64,000 nt of DNA from Silicimonas algicola (GCF_003148765.1 NZ_QGGV01000009.1:1-64000), one strand, 5' to 3'. Numbered from the stretch's first letter, positions 30,059-40,030 are shown. Numbers and translations: made by a program. Notes: generated from the sequence alone by a model not told the origin.

Positions 30059-30100
30059 CCATCATGCACCCGGTCCTGAAGGCCCGGCGAGGATCGGCGG

Positions 30101-30601
30101 TCAGTTCACGTCGCGCGGCACCATGAAGTCGCGCACGCTACCGCTGTGCCAGCCCACGTCGCTCCAGGTCTCGGCGTCGAAGTCGAGAACGGTCGTAGCG
30201 CCGGTCGGATAGTCATCGAACCGGGCGTGCTGAGGGGGTGTCCTCGCAAGAAGGCTGGCACACTCTCCGATACCCGGGTTGTGCGCCAGAACAAGCACGC
30301 TCGATTGCCGTTTCTGCCGGAGAAGTCGAAGCATCGCGTCGGGGCCGGCGAGATAAAGCGACTTGAGGACTTTGGCCTGCACGGTTGGGAACGCTTCTGC
30401 GACAAGGTCCCAAGTCTCGACCGTCCGGCGAGCAGCCGAGACCAGCGCGATCTCGGGTATGTGTCCTTTGTCTGCAAGCCAACGCCCCACCAAAGGCGCA
30501 GCCCTTCGCCCGCGGTCATTCAGCCTGCGGTCGAAGTCGTCTTGTCCCGGCTCGCTCCAGTCGGACTTCGCATGGCGCATCAGGATCAGCCTCAGGGTCA
30601 T
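30101..30601 (-). CDS. sixA: SixA-type histidine phosphatase
   Basis: This 166-residue protein belongs to the histidine phosphatase superfamily. The RHG-type motif LMRHAKSDW is at residues 6-14 and the second catalytic histidine lies in VLAHNPGIG. SixA in E. coli dephosphorylates phosphohistidine in phosphotransfer proteins; the partner here is unknown. ATG 30601 overlaps the preceding ferredoxin-like gene stop (ATGA). It is convergent with aapP. Confidence 0.85.
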   Translation of the reverse strand: MTLRLILMRHAKSDWSEPGQDDFDRRLNDRGRRAAPLVGRWLADKGHIPEIALVSAARRTVETWDLVAEAFPTVQAKVLKSLYLAGPDAMLRLLRQKRQSSVLVLAHNPGIGECASLLARTPPQHARFDDYPTGATTVLDFDAETWSDVGWHSGSVRDFMVPRDVN

Positions 30602-31251
30602 GGGTGGAAAGCCCTCATGTGAAACGCCGATTGCGCCTCCGACCGCAAGTAACCGGCACCGGCAGGGCACGCGCGACGGACAACGCATCCTCGATTCATG
30701 CAGTCCGCGCCGGGCGCTGTGTTCAGATAGGCGTGACACCGCCCGAGGTCATAGCCGTCAGCGGTCAGTGCGTCCGCCGGACAGGCGGTTCGGCAGGGTT
30801 GCGCACACGTTGGGCAGGGTGAGCTCGTGGCAGCCTCCAGTGGTGGAAGGCCGGGCAGCAAGACAGCTCCCCGGTAGGACAGCCAAAGCCCGGTCACCTG
30901 GTGAACGAGCAGCGTCACGGGCGAGGCATGAGCGCCGGAACGCAGCGCCCAGTCTATGAAAGGCCGGGCGGGGTCGCCGAAGGGAAACAGGGCCGAGCCC
31001 CCAACCTTTTCGGACAGCGTTTCGACAACCCGCCGTGACCAGCGATCCATCGGGTCGGGCCTGCTGTCGCGATACTCGTTGCTCTTGGTGAAGTGCGCCC
31101 AGAATCCCGGTTCGGACGGTCCGAGAAGGCAAAGCGTTCCAATACCAAGCCCATCGTCCGGACGAGTAGCGCAGGCGCCCAGAAGCGTCAGATTGTCCTC
31201 GCCGGCCAGCGACTCGAGGTCCGCCAGGGAAACCCCGACGTCCGGTGTCAC
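30598..31251 (-). CDS. Ferredoxin-like [4Fe-4S] protein
   Basis: This protein of 217 residues has a cysteine-rich C-terminal half: [13 protein letters not shown] near 144-156, and a second set RCHAYLN ... [13 protein letters not shown] further on. This pattern allows two [4Fe-4S] clusters, somewhat like the ferredoxin part of QueG. The N-terminal part has no recognised domain. It overlaps argB at its start and sixA at its end by four bases each, so the three genes are translationally coupled. The partner redox enzyme is unknown. Confidence 0.75.
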   Translation of the reverse strand: MTPDVGVSLADLESLAGEDNLTLLGACATRPDDGLGIGTLCLLGPSEPGFWAHFTKSNEYRDSRPDPMDRWSRRVVETLSEKVGGSALFPFGDPARPFIDWALRSGAHASPVTLLVHQVTGLWLSYRGAVLLPGLPPLEAATSSPCPTCAQPCRTACPADALTADGYDLGRCHAYLNTAPGADCMNRGCVVRRACPAGAGYLRSEAQSAFHMRAFHP

Positions 31252-32147
31252 GCCCGCGACCGGGGCCGGTGAGGCGGCAAGTCCGCCCGTCGGATAAGCG
31301 ACCCGGCGCCGTGCTCGGTGAACAGCTCGAGAAGGCAGGCATTTGGCACCCTGCCGTCCAGGATCACCACGGCGCGAACTCCGTCCTCGACCGCCTTCAG
31401 CGCAGTCTCGGTCTTCGGGATCATGCCGCCTGCGATGGTGCCGTCCTCGATCATGGCGCGGACGTCTTCGGGGGTCATCTGGGTCACGATTTCGCCGGAC
31501 GCGTTCTTCACGCCCTCGACGTCGGTCAGCAGCAACAGGCGATCCGCCTTCAGCGCCGCCGCGATGGCGCCAGCTGCGGTGTCGCCGTTGACGTTGAAGG
31601 TCTCAAGCGCACTCATGCCCGTGGCGACAGGAGCCACGACTGGGATGATCCCCGCCTTGAAGAGGTCGCGCAGCACCTGCACGTTCATTTCGACGGGGCG
31701 GCCGACGAACCCCAGTTCAGGATCGTCCGCCTCGCAGACCATCAGGTCATCGTCCTTGCCGGACAGCCCGACGGCGCGGCCGCCCTCGTCCATGATGGCC
31801 TGAACGATGCGCTTGTTGACGAGGCCGGTCAGCACCATTTCGACGACCTCGACGGTCGCCTGATCGGTCACTCGCTTGCCGCGGACGAACTTCGACTCGA
31901 TTCCGAGCCGCGCCAGAAGGTCGTTGATCATCGGTCCACCACCATGGACGACGACAGGGTTCAGGCCCATCTGGCGCATCAACACGATGTCGCGCGCAAA
32001 ACTTGCCATCGCCTCGGCGTCGCCCATGGCGTTGCCGCCGAACTTAACCACCACGATCGCATCGTCGTAGCGCTGGATGTAAGGCAGGGCCTCGTTCAGG
32101 GTTCGGGCTGTGGCGATCCAGTCGCGGCTCATGTCTCTGGGTCTCAT
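31248..32147 (-). CDS. argB: Acetylglutamate kinase
   Basis: ArgB (299 residues) phosphorylates N-acetylglutamate, the second step of arginine synthesis. The nucleotide-binding [11 protein letters not shown] and the substrate loop [14 protein letters not shown] are clear, as is [12 protein letters not shown]. The start at 32147 is supported by GAGG seven bases upstream; a second ATG at 32132 is possible. It is 45 bases after engB. Confidence 0.96.
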   Translation of the reverse strand: MRPRDMSRDWIATARTLNEALPYIQRYDDAIVVVKFGGNAMGDAEAMASFARDIVLMRQMGLNPVVVHGGGPMINDLLARLGIESKFVRGKRVTDQATVEVVEMVLTGLVNKRIVQAIMDEGGRAVGLSGKDDDLMVCEADDPELGFVGRPVEMNVQVLRDLFKAGIIPVVAPVATGMSALETFNVNGDTAAGAIAAALKADRLLLLTDVEGVKNASGEIVTQMTPEDVRAMIEDGTIAGGMIPKTETALKAVEDGVRAVVILDGRVPNACLLELFTEHGAGSLIRRADLPPHRPRSRA

Positions 32148-32192
32148 CGTGTCACCTCGTGCGACCTTCGATAGAGCGTCGGGAGCCAGGTC

Positions 32193-32846
32193 TCAAGCAA
32201 GGTCCGCAACGATGGCGCGCAGAATGTCGATCCCCTGGCTGGTCTCGGAACTGGTCAGCACGATCTCGGGGAAGGCCGCAGGATGCTTTGCCAGCGCACC
32301 GCGGACCTGATCGAGAACGGCATCGCGCTCTGCCGCCTTGATCTTGTCTGCTTTGGTCAGCACCGCCTGAAACGTCACCGCCGCGCCGTCAAGAAGCTTG
32401 AGGATTTCCTCGTCGACCGATTTGACCCCGTGTCGCGCGTCGATCAGCACGAAGGCACGTCGCAGCGTCGCCCGGCCAGACAGATATGCCTTGAGTAGCC
32501 GCTGCCACTTCTCGACCGTCGCCACGGGCGCCTTGGCGAAGCCATAGCCGGGCAGGTCGACGAGATAGTGGCTTTCGGCGAGCGAGAAGAAGTTGATCTC
32601 CTGCGTCCGTCCCGGCGTGTTGGACGCCCGCGCGAGCGCGCGGCGTCCGGTCAGCGCGTTGATCAGCGTCGACTTGCCCACGTTCGACCGGCCGGCGAAA
32701 CAGACCTCGAGCCGGTCGGCGGGCGGCAACCCGTCCATCGCGACGACGCCCTTGAGGAAGTCTGCCCCGCCTGCAAAAAGCCTGCGGCCGCGCTCCAACC
32801 CGTCGGCATCGACTTCGGCGACCGGGAAAGGCAGGGGCGCGCTCAT
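32193..32846 (-). CDS. engB: Ribosome-biogenesis GTP-binding protein EngB/YsxC
   Basis: This GTPase (217 residues) is needed for 50S assembly. G1 is GRSNVGKSTLIN, the switch region is TPGRTQEINFF, G3 DLPGYGFAK, G4 TKAD and G5 TSS. ATG 32846 is chosen because it overlaps the MOSC gene stop (ATGA) and gives a normal-length protein; the frame is open further upstream only as antiphase of the MOSC gene. Confidence 0.95.
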   Translation of the reverse strand: MSAPLPFPVAEVDADGLERGRRLFAGGADFLKGVVAMDGLPPADRLEVCFAGRSNVGKSTLINALTGRRALARASNTPGRTQEINFFSLAESHYLVDLPGYGFAKAPVATVEKWQRLLKAYLSGRATLRRAFVLIDARHGVKSVDEEILKLLDGAAVTFQAVLTKADKIKAAERDAVLDQVRGALAKHPAAFPEIVLTSSETSQGIDILRAIVADLA

Positions 32847-33595
32847 CCGGACACCTGCACGGCATCGCCCCGGGAAACGCGACCGCCACGCTCGACGACG
32901 GCGAAGACGCCGAACTCCCGGTGACCCAGGTCCGCCAACGCATCGAGCACCTCGGCGTCGCGAACGCCGGTCTCGGGGTTGGCGTGGGTCGTCTTGCAGC
33001 GCGTGATCTCTTCCCGCACGCGCAGGACCGCATTGCCGACAGTCAGGCGGCGGCCGATCCAGGACTTCTCGTCCCACGGCTCGAATCCTTCCAGCCACAG
33101 GTTCCCGCGAAAGCGGTGCCGTGTCAGCGTCCGGCCCATCCTTTTCTCGAGAGAAGCAAGGCTTACGACGGTGTGGACCGATATCCAGGCCTCAGGCGAA
33201 TCCGTCAGATGCGCCCGCCCGGCGCGGTGTACGCTCGTGGGAGCAGGACGGTCTGCGGGCCAGATATGCTTCAGCCAGTCGAGCAGGGCCGGAAGGTCGC
33301 TTTCGTCTTCCGGATCGAACTCGATGCGTCCGGCGAGCGGATGCTCGAGTGTCAGACGGCCTGCCGCCTCGTCCATGTGCGCGGTCACCGCCATCACGCC
33401 GGGGTCCGTCACGCCGCACAGGAAATTGCGCTTGGCGAGCCAGCCCGTACCGTCAAGGTTGGCGCGCTCGTGCGCCACGGCCCAGAGACGGTCATATGGC
33501 ATCCAGTCGCCTGCGCTCAACTCGACCGATGCCACTTCCTCGCGGCCGATCCCCTTGACCGGGTGCCGGTCGATGTGGGCGACGCGCGGCGTCAC
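32843..33595 (-). CDS. MOSC domain protein
   Basis: This 250-residue protein has an N-terminal MOSC_N-like barrel (RVAHIDRHPVKGIGREEVASV) and a C-terminal MOSC domain with the conserved cysteine in REEITRCKTTHANPETG. MOSC proteins handle sulfur or molybdenum cofactor, often as mARC-type reductases. The substrate is unknown. It overlaps both yidC and engB by four bases, a conserved arrangement in this family of bacteria as far as I recall. Confidence 0.88.
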   Translation of the reverse strand: MTPRVAHIDRHPVKGIGREEVASVELSAGDWMPYDRLWAVAHERANLDGTGWLAKRNFLCGVTDPGVMAVTAHMDEAAGRLTLEHPLAGRIEFDPEDESDLPALLDWLKHIWPADRPAPTSVHRAGRAHLTDSPEAWISVHTVVSLASLEKRMGRTLTRHRFRGNLWLEGFEPWDEKSWIGRRLTVGNAVLRVREEITRCKTTHANPETGVRDAEVLDALADLGHREFGVFAVVERGGRVSRGDAVQVSG

Positions 33596-35478
33596 TTCTT
33601 CCGACCCGGCGCGTCGTCCTTGTTCGCGGTGGCCGGGACCGGGGTCTTGTTCTTTCCCCGTATGTTGCCCCAGAGGTCAGGTTTGTAGCCGTGGCTGCGC
33701 ATGATGAGGTACTGCTGGCTGAAGGTGATCGTGTTGTTCGCGATCCAGTAGACCACCAGTCCGCTGGCGAAGCCGCCGAGCATGAACATGAAGATCCACG
33801 GCATCCACGCAAAGATCATTTGCTGCGTCGGGTCCGCTGGCGCCGGGTTCAGCTTCTGCTGAATCCACATCGAGATCCCCAGAAGGATCGGCAGAATGCC
33901 GATAAAGATCGTCGCCAGAAGCGTCCCCGTGTCGGGCGCAGCCCAGGGAAGCAGACCGAAGAAGTTCCAGATCGAGGTAGGATCGGGCGAGGACAAATCC
34001 TGGAACGGCCCGAAGAAGGGCGCGTGACGCAGTTCGATGGTGACGAAGATCACCTTGTAGAGCGAGAAGAAGATCGGGATCTGCATCAGGATCGGAAGGC
34101 AACCCGCGGCCGGGTTGACCTTGTTGTCCTTGTAGAGCTGCATCATCCCCGTCTGAAGCTTCTGGCGGTCGTCGCCCGCCCGCTCCTTCAGCTTCTCCAT
34201 CTCCGGCTGAAGTTCCTTCATTCGTGCCATCGAGATGTAGGACTTCCGCGCCAGCGGGAAGAGAAGCGCCTTGATGAAGAATGTCAGAGCGATGATCGCG
34301 ATGCCCATGTTCCCGATCAGGACGTTCAGTTCGTGCAGGACGAAGAAGATCGGCTTCGTCAGGAAGTAGAACCAGCCCCAGTCGATCGCGTCGACGAATC
34401 CGTCGATCTGGGCGTCGCCCTCGAGCCCGAGGAAATAGGTCAGCGACGGAAGAAAGCCCGTGATCTCGCGACCGGCCTCGTAGTCGCGGATCGTGTCCCA
34501 TTCCTTTGCGCCCGCGAAGACACGGGTGGTCGAGGTCTCGGTCTGCCCCGGCGCCACGTCGACAGCCGGCATTCGGGCGATGGTGCGATAAATCTGTTGC
34601 TCGGGCACGTACTGAACGACGGACGTGAATGGCTCGCCCTGTTCGGGGATCAGCGTCGTCATCCAGTAGTGGTCGGTGAAGCCGACCCAACCCGTCGACT
34701 GCGCCTCCTCGACACTGGCCGCGGGGCCCCAGACATCGTCGGCGTCAAGATCGGGAATGTCGCCGTAGCCGATCTCTTCCAGGGTGCCGTCGGTACGCCG
34801 GATCGCCCCTTCGTGAAGGATGAAGAATCCCGATTGGTCGGGCGGCTCGCCGTGGCGAGCGACGAGGCCGTAGGGGGCGAGCCGAACGGTGGTCTGCGTC
34901 GGGTTTTCGACCGTTTGAGTCACGGTGAACATGAACTTGTCGTCGACGGAAATGGTGCGGCGGAAGACCAGACCGGCGGGACTTTCCCACCGCAGCGTGA
35001 CAGGGGTCTCAGGCGTCAGGGTCGCGCCGCCCTCGATTTCCCACACCGTCTCGGGCGTAGGCACCTCGGAAGCGTCGAGATCGCGGCCCGGAACCCAGCC
35101 GAAGACGGCGTAGTAGGGGTGCGCATCGCCGACGGGTGACAGAAGTCGAACTTCGGGCGAGCCGGGTTCCACGGCGACATCGTAGTTCTTGAGCGACAGG
35201 GTGTCGATCCGACCGCCCGCAAGCGAGATGGAGCCGTCCAAGCTGGGGGTCTCGATCGTTACGCGCGGTGCCTGCGGAGTGGCGGCGATGGCGTCCGAGG
35301 GCGTCGCCTCGCCTTCGGCGGCGGGTGCCTCGGCGCCTGGGACGGCGCTGGTGGCTGCGGGACTGTCGGCGGTCGTGGGTGCCTCGACCGGGTCAGGCGC
35401 GAACAGGATCATCCAGACGATCAGCACGAGCGAACTCAGTACCATCGCCAGGATCAGGTTCTTGTTCTGGTCGTCCAT
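33592..35478 (-). CDS. yidC: Membrane protein insertase YidC
   Basis: YidC (628 residues) inserts and folds inner-membrane proteins with or without Sec. It has the gram-negative layout: a first membrane helix (NLILAMVLSSLVLIVWMILFA), a large periplasmic beta domain to about residue 365, and the 60-kDa insertase core (ALTFFIKALLFPLARKSYIS ... AGCLPILMQIPIFFSLYKVI). The C-terminus is basic (PGRKK). Its own promoter must lie in the 312-base space upstream. Usually yidD precedes it; here other genes come between. Confidence 0.97.
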   Translation of the reverse strand: MDDQNKNLILAMVLSSLVLIVWMILFAPDPVEAPTTADSPAATSAVPGAEAPAAEGEATPSDAIAATPQAPRVTIETPSLDGSISLAGGRIDTLSLKNYDVAVEPGSPEVRLLSPVGDAHPYYAVFGWVPGRDLDASEVPTPETVWEIEGGATLTPETPVTLRWESPAGLVFRRTISVDDKFMFTVTQTVENPTQTTVRLAPYGLVARHGEPPDQSGFFILHEGAIRRTDGTLEEIGYGDIPDLDADDVWGPAASVEEAQSTGWVGFTDHYWMTTLIPEQGEPFTSVVQYVPEQQIYRTIARMPAVDVAPGQTETSTTRVFAGAKEWDTIRDYEAGREITGFLPSLTYFLGLEGDAQIDGFVDAIDWGWFYFLTKPIFFVLHELNVLIGNMGIAIIALTFFIKALLFPLARKSYISMARMKELQPEMEKLKERAGDDRQKLQTGMMQLYKDNKVNPAAGCLPILMQIPIFFSLYKVIFVTIELRHAPFFGPFQDLSSPDPTSIWNFFGLLPWAAPDTGTLLATIFIGILPILLGISMWIQQKLNPAPADPTQQMIFAWMPWIFMFMLGGFASGLVVYWIANNTITFSQQYLIMRSHGYKPDLWGNIRGKNKTPVPATANKDDAPGRKK

Positions 35479-35790
35479 TGCCCGTACCCGACTTCAAAGG
35501 ATCAGCGCCCGTGGTTCAATCCTCCGACGCCCGAAAGGTCAAGGCGTTTTCCCTTGTGCCGCAGCGCATCGACCCGGCCGGAACCTGCGCTGAGAGCTTT
35601 CGCGAAAAGCCTGTCGCGGGTGCACGCCGGCATGCTTGCAGAGGCGAACAGGCTTGCACCCCTCGGTATTTTCGGTCCCGGCCTCTTAAGCGTGCAGGAT
35701 CCTGTCGACGGGACCTCGATCCGATGTACCGACCATCAATGGGGGTATGGCGAACCACACTCCTGCGTGATGTCGCAGGCAGTGACGGAG
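35479..35790. promoter_or_regulatory. Intergenic region upstream of yidC
   Basis: This 312-base stretch lies between the EAL gene stop and the yidC start. No convincing gene was found on either strand. It presumably holds the yidC promoter and the end of the EAL transcript, but no clear consensus or hairpin with a T-run could be picked out. Confidence 0.35.
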
Positions 35791-37338
35791 TCAGGCATAC
35801 CTGCCCGTCCGTCGTGGCACCACGACCGCGTCGTCCTGGGGGGCGAACCCGTTGTCGTCCAGCCACAACAGCGTCTCGCCGAGGGGCATTGGCCGCGCGG
35901 TGACGTATCCCTGGATTTCGGCACAGCCCAGCGCGTTCAGCGCCTCGACCTCTGCCTCGGTCTCGACACCTTCCGCGAGCGCGTCAATTCCCAGCATTTC
36001 GCTGAAGGCAAGTAGGGCCGACAGCATCTTGCGCTGATCGGCGTCGCGGTCCGCATGCGTGACGAGGCTGCGGTCGATCTTGATGCGACTGACGTTGAAG
36101 CGACGGATGTTGATGAGGCTCGTGAAGCCGGTGCCGAAGTCGTCGAGGTCGATGAGGCAGCCGTGCTGCGACAGGGCGGTCAGGGTGCGAGATATTACGT
36201 CCTCACTGGATTCCGCGACGACGCTTTCCAGAACCTCGATGACGAGACGTTCGGGCAGGAGGTCGTGGCGGTCGAGCTCCCACCTGACATAGTCGGGGAG
36301 ACGGGGATTGCGCAGTTCCTCGCCGGAAAAGTTGACCGAGACCGTCGGCACCCGGTAACCCGCCGCGTCCCAGGCGTTCAGCGCCGTCAGAGAGTGTTTC
36401 AGGATGACCTCGGCCAAGCGCTGTGACAGCCCCGCTTTCTCGATGTCGTGGAGGAAGCTGTTGGGTGACACGAGACCGCGTTCAGGGTGCTCCCACCGCG
36501 CCAGCGCTTCGAACCCGGTGATCTCGCGCGTATCGGTCCGGACCTGCGGCTGGAACCAGGCATAAATCTCGCCGGTGTCGAGAGCCGTCGACAATTCGCG
36601 CGCGACGTCGCGTTCGTGCGCGCGGCTGGAGGACAGACCCTCGTAGTAAACCCTGACGGATCCCGGCCCCGAAACAGTCGCCAGTTCACAAGCCCGTTGC
36701 GCGCCCGCGACCACATTGGCGCCGCAGCCGCCCTTGACATGACACTCCGCCGCAATGCCGAGCGAAAGCGAGCAGAAGGTCCGCGTCGGGCCTTCGCTGA
36801 ATGGGTCGTCGAAGACCGACTGAAGCCTGCGCGCGAGTTGCAGAAGCATCTCGGTCTCGGGCTGACGCACGTTGCGCAGGCCGATCGCGAAACCGGGGCT
36901 GATGCGCGCCATGATGTCGTCGTCACGCAGGAAGGCCTGGATCCGCTCTGTCGCTTCGCGCAAGACCGCATCGCGCATGCTGCGTCCGAAGCGTTCTTCC
37001 AGCCCGTCGATGTCGTCGATCGACAGGCACATCACTGCAACTTGCCGGTTCGCCTGATGGGCGTTCGCAATGGCGGCGTCGGCCCACGCAATCAGCCCGT
37101 CGCGCAGGATCAGCCCTGTCTGCGCGTCACGTTCCGAGGTCAGTACCGGGCTGACGCGGTTCAGCGCCGACAGGACGGCCAGGGCCAGCGGCAAAGCGAC
37201 GGCAGCGACTAGCATCGCCACCTGACTTCCGCCCCAAGACGAGGCGAGAGCGGCAGGAGGAATGAGCGCAAAGGCGCTCGGACCGTCCAGCGCGCGACGC
37301 ATTGCCGACGATAATCGGCGTGATTCTGGGAAAGTCAT
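35791..37338 (-). CDS. Diguanylate-signalling protein: degenerate GGDEF plus EAL domain
   Basis: This 515-residue protein has one or two N-terminal membrane segments (AMLVAAVALPLALAVLSAL), then a GGDEF-type domain at about residues 75-220 in which the signature is replaced by ARISPGFAIGL, so it should not make c-di-GMP. The EAL domain (about 245-500) keeps FEALARW, NFSGEEL, EVLE, DLDDFGTGFTSL, KIDRSL and AEGVETEAE, so phosphodiesterase activity is likely. It lies between ttcA and yidC on the same strand. Confidence 0.9.
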   Translation of the reverse strand: MTFPESRRLSSAMRRALDGPSAFALIPPAALASSWGGSQVAMLVAAVALPLALAVLSALNRVSPVLTSERDAQTGLILRDGLIAWADAAIANAHQANRQVAVMCLSIDDIDGLEERFGRSMRDAVLREATERIQAFLRDDDIMARISPGFAIGLRNVRQPETEMLLQLARRLQSVFDDPFSEGPTRTFCSLSLGIAAECHVKGGCGANVVAGAQRACELATVSGPGSVRVYYEGLSSSRAHERDVARELSTALDTGEIYAWFQPQVRTDTREITGFEALARWEHPERGLVSPNSFLHDIEKAGLSQRLAEVILKHSLTALNAWDAAGYRVPTVSVNFSGEELRNPRLPDYVRWELDRHDLLPERLVIEVLESVVAESSEDVISRTLTALSQHGCLIDLDDFGTGFTSLINIRRFNVSRIKIDRSLVTHADRDADQRKMLSALLAFSEMLGIDALAEGVETEAEVEALNALGCAEIQGYVTARPMPLGETLLWLDDNGFAPQDDAVVVPRRTGRYA

Positions 37339-37404
37339 CGTCGCCGTTCGATCCGGTGCACAGCCTGGTTCGACTCGACCTAGCAGTGCCCCGTGACCAG
37401 CGGG

Positions 37405-38241
37405 TTAATCGTGGGTCACCCCGCGCACGAGCCCCGCGAAGTCGAACAGCTTCGGATCGAGAAGGTGCGATGGACGCGCGTTCATCAGCGCGCGGAACAT
37501 CACCTGCCGTCGGCCCGGCGAGTTCTTCTCCCACCCGTCCAGGATCGCCTTCACCTGGACGCGCTGTAGCCCGTCCTGGCTGCCGCAGAGATTGCAGGGG
37601 ATGATCGGATAGCCCATCGCTGCCGCGAATTTCTCGCAGTCCGCCTCGGCCACATGGGCCAGCGGACGATAGACGAAAAGGTCGCCGTCCTCGTTGACCA
37701 GCTTCGGCGGCATGGTCGCCAGCCGACCACCGTGGAACAGGTTCATGAAGAACGTCTCGAGGATGTCGTCGCGGTGGTGGCCGAGGACGACCGCCGAGCA
37801 TCCCTCCTCGCGGGCGACGCGGTACAGGTTCCCGCGCCGAAGGCGGGAGCAGAGAGCGCAGTAGGTCCTGTTTTCGGGGATCTTGTCGGTGACGATGGAA
37901 TAGGTGTCCTGGTATTCGATCCTATGCGGCACGCCCATCCGCGCCAGAAAGTCGGGCAGGACGGTTGCCGGAAAGCCGGGCTGTCCCTGGTCGAGGTTGC
38001 AAGCAAGAATCTCGACCGGCAGAAGGCCGCGCCACTTCAACTCATTTAGGATGGCCAGCAGCGTATAGCTGTCCTTTCCGCCCGAAAGGCATACCAGCCA
38101 CCTCGCGTCGCGCTCGATCATTCCATACTGCTCGATCGCCTCGCGCACGTCTCGAACGAGCCGTTTCCGAAGCTTCCGGAACTCGGTCGTCCTGGGCGCG
38201 CCCTGGAATAGCGGATGGATTTCCTCGGCGTCGTCGAGCAT
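37405..38241 (-). CDS. ttcA: tRNA 2-thiocytidine(32) synthetase
   Basis: TtcA (278 residues) thiolates C32 of certain tRNAs in an ATP- and iron-sulfur-dependent reaction. The PP-loop [10 protein letters not shown] and two CxxC pairs, CALC and CNLC, are in place. The ATG at 38241 ([12 protein letters not shown]) is preferred over a codon 36 bases upstream that adds a poorly conserved stretch; neither has a strong ribosome-binding site. It lies 45 bases downstream of the glutathione transferase gene. Confidence 0.94.
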   Translation of the reverse strand: MLDDAEEIHPLFQGAPRTTEFRKLRKRLVRDVREAIEQYGMIERDARWLVCLSGGKDSYTLLAILNELKWRGLLPVEILACNLDQGQPGFPATVLPDFLARMGVPHRIEYQDTYSIVTDKIPENRTYCALCSRLRRGNLYRVAREEGCSAVVLGHHRDDILETFFMNLFHGGRLATMPPKLVNEDGDLFVYRPLAHVAEADCEKFAAAMGYPIIPCNLCGSQDGLQRVQVKAILDGWEKNSPGRRQVMFRALMNARPSHLLDPKLFDFAGLVRGVTHD

Positions 38242-38286
38242 GGATGCGGGCCTACTCCAACCCACAGCACCCGGCAAGCCGCCACC

Positions 38287-39153
38287 TCATTCGGCGGCGC
38301 GCCTGTCTTCGGTCGCAGTTTCGAAGTCGGCAGCGGAATGGCGTTCGTGAAGCTGCATCGACGGCTCGCCGAAGGTTCGGTTCACCATCCTGCCCCGCGT
38401 GACGGCAGGGCGCGCATCGATCTCTCGGGCCCACCTCGTCACGCTGGTGTAGGTCTTCACGTCGAGGAAGGTCGCGGCATCATAGAGACGCCCTAGCGCA
38501 AGCTGCCCGTACCAGGCCCAGATCGCCATGTCCGCGATGGTGTAGTCCTCACCCACCATATAGCGGTTGTCAGCCAGGTGACGGTCCAGGACATCCATCT
38601 GACGCTTCGCCTCCATCGCATAGCGGTCGATGGGATAGCGCAGCTTTTCGGGGGCGTAGGCATAGAAGTGTCCGAAGCCGCCGCCCAGGAACGGGGCGCT
38701 TCCCATCTGCCAGAAAAGCCAGGACAGCATCTCGGGCCGCTTCCCGTCCGGACCGAGGAACCGGCCGAACTTCTCTGCGAGATGAAGCATGATGGCGCCG
38801 GACTCGAAGATGCGAACCGACTGTTCGCCCCAGACGTCCAGGAGTGCCGGGATCTTCGAGTTCGGATTGATCTCGACGAAGCCAGATCCGAACTGCTCTC
38901 CATCGCCGATGCGAATTGGCCAGGCGTCGTATTCGGCGCCGGTCTCACCCGCTTCGAGTAGCTCCTCGAACAGGATGGTCACCTTCACACCGTTCGGCGT
39001 GGCGAGCGAATAGAGTTGGAACGGATGGCGTCCGGAATCGAGAGGACGATCATGCGTCGGCCCTGCGATAGGGCGGTTCGTTTTAGCGAACTCGCCGCCG
39101 TTCTCCCTGTCCCACGTCCAGACTTCGGGGGGCGCATAGGTGTCGTCGGTCAC
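38287..39153 (-). CDS. yghU: YghU-type glutathione transferase / disulfide-bond oxidoreductase
   Basis: This 288-residue protein belongs to the Nu-class glutathione transferases. The family-specific N-terminal extension (APPEVWTWDRENGGEFAKTN) and the thioredoxin-like part with LYSLATPNGVKVTILFEEL are clear, followed by NPNSKIPALLD and FESGAIMLHLAEKFGRFL. YghU in E. coli reduces disulfides and peroxides with glutathione. It probably shares a transcript with ttcA. Confidence 0.92.
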   Translation of the reverse strand: MTDDTYAPPEVWTWDRENGGEFAKTNRPIAGPTHDRPLDSGRHPFQLYSLATPNGVKVTILFEELLEAGETGAEYDAWPIRIGDGEQFGSGFVEINPNSKIPALLDVWGEQSVRIFESGAIMLHLAEKFGRFLGPDGKRPEMLSWLFWQMGSAPFLGGGFGHFYAYAPEKLRYPIDRYAMEAKRQMDVLDRHLADNRYMVGEDYTIADMAIWAWYGQLALGRLYDAATFLDVKTYTSVTRWAREIDARPAVTRGRMVNRTFGEPSMQLHERHSAADFETATEDRRAAE

Positions 39154-39441
39154 GATGATCTCCGTTCTGAATACTTCGAAGGAGCATCCTAGAGCCGCAG
39201 ACGGCGCCCGCCATGTGCGAATTCGAACAGAGGTTCCGCGCCGATGCCTTCCAGCTTGGATTCAAGAGATGAAGTTTCGGTCCGGCGACCAGTCGCCGCC
39301 GTCGCAAGCGGATTTCGGCTGGATCCGGCGTGGAATGGGAAAAGCGTGATCCCGTCGTGGGAACGCGGCGGAGGGCACGCCGTTGACCCTCCGAGCGACG
39401 GAATGGTCCGCCGCACATCGAACTGCTTCGGAGGTATCCTC

Positions 39442-39969
39442 ATGCAGAAGAAAATTGAAACACTCGTCGCCCTCGCCATTGCTGCCAGTCTTGGTGGCGC
39501 TGCCATTGCGCAAGACACAGATGCATCGGCAAGCCCCGAAACGGGCTCCATCGGTACTGACGGTGAGCTCGACTCGTCGACGACAGCAGAGACGATCCCG
39601 AATACCAACGAGACTGGCGACACGACCGCTATCGCCGACGCCTCGGCCAATGCCGACATGAACTATGGATCGGTGATCTCGACTCTGAACTCGGGCGCTC
39701 TGGCCAACGTCGACCTGTCGATGGTCGATGCCGACAGCACCATCAACTGGGTGCTCCTGTCGCAGATCGAAGGGTCCGAGCAAGCCAACGCGCTTGACCA
39801 GGCTCTCGAGTCCGACGCCCAGATGCTCGACGACTTCCAGGCGCAGATCGGCTCGAACGCCGCTCTGACGGCTGCTCTGGTCGAAGAGGGTTACACGCCG
39901 GAAGACGTCGTGGCCGCCAGCGTTTCGGCTGACGACAGCGTCACCGTCGTGATCGACGACCGCTCGTAA
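39442..39969 (+). CDS. Small secreted acidic protein of unknown function
   Basis: This protein of 175 residues has a signal peptide (MQKKIETLVALAIAASLGGA, cleavage near AIA-QD). The mature protein is strongly acidic and rich in Asp, Ser, Thr and Ala, with no cysteine or known domain. GGAGG lies seven bases before the ATG at 39442. It stands alone on the + strand, with a terminator following, between reverse-strand genes. Confidence 0.8.
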   Translation: MQKKIETLVALAIAASLGGAAIAQDTDASASPETGSIGTDGELDSSTTAETIPNTNETGDTTAIADASANADMNYGSVISTLNSGALANVDLSMVDADSTINWVLLSQIEGSEQANALDQALESDAQMLDDFQAQIGSNAALTAALVEEGYTPEDVVAASVSADDSVTVVIDDRS

Positions 39970-39988
39970 GCTGACGTCGACACCAGGA

Positions 39989-40019
39989 AAGGCCCTCGCC
40001 CCCCGGCGGGGGCCTTTTC
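39989..40019 (+). terminator. Terminator after the secreted protein gene
   Basis: AAGGCCCTCGCC (39989-40000) pairs with GGCGGGGGCCTT (40005-40016) with one T-G wobble across a CCCC loop and is followed by TT. The gene on the other strand, yidD, ends at 40031, so this may serve both. Confidence 0.8.
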
Positions 40020-40030
40020 ATGTGCGGGGA

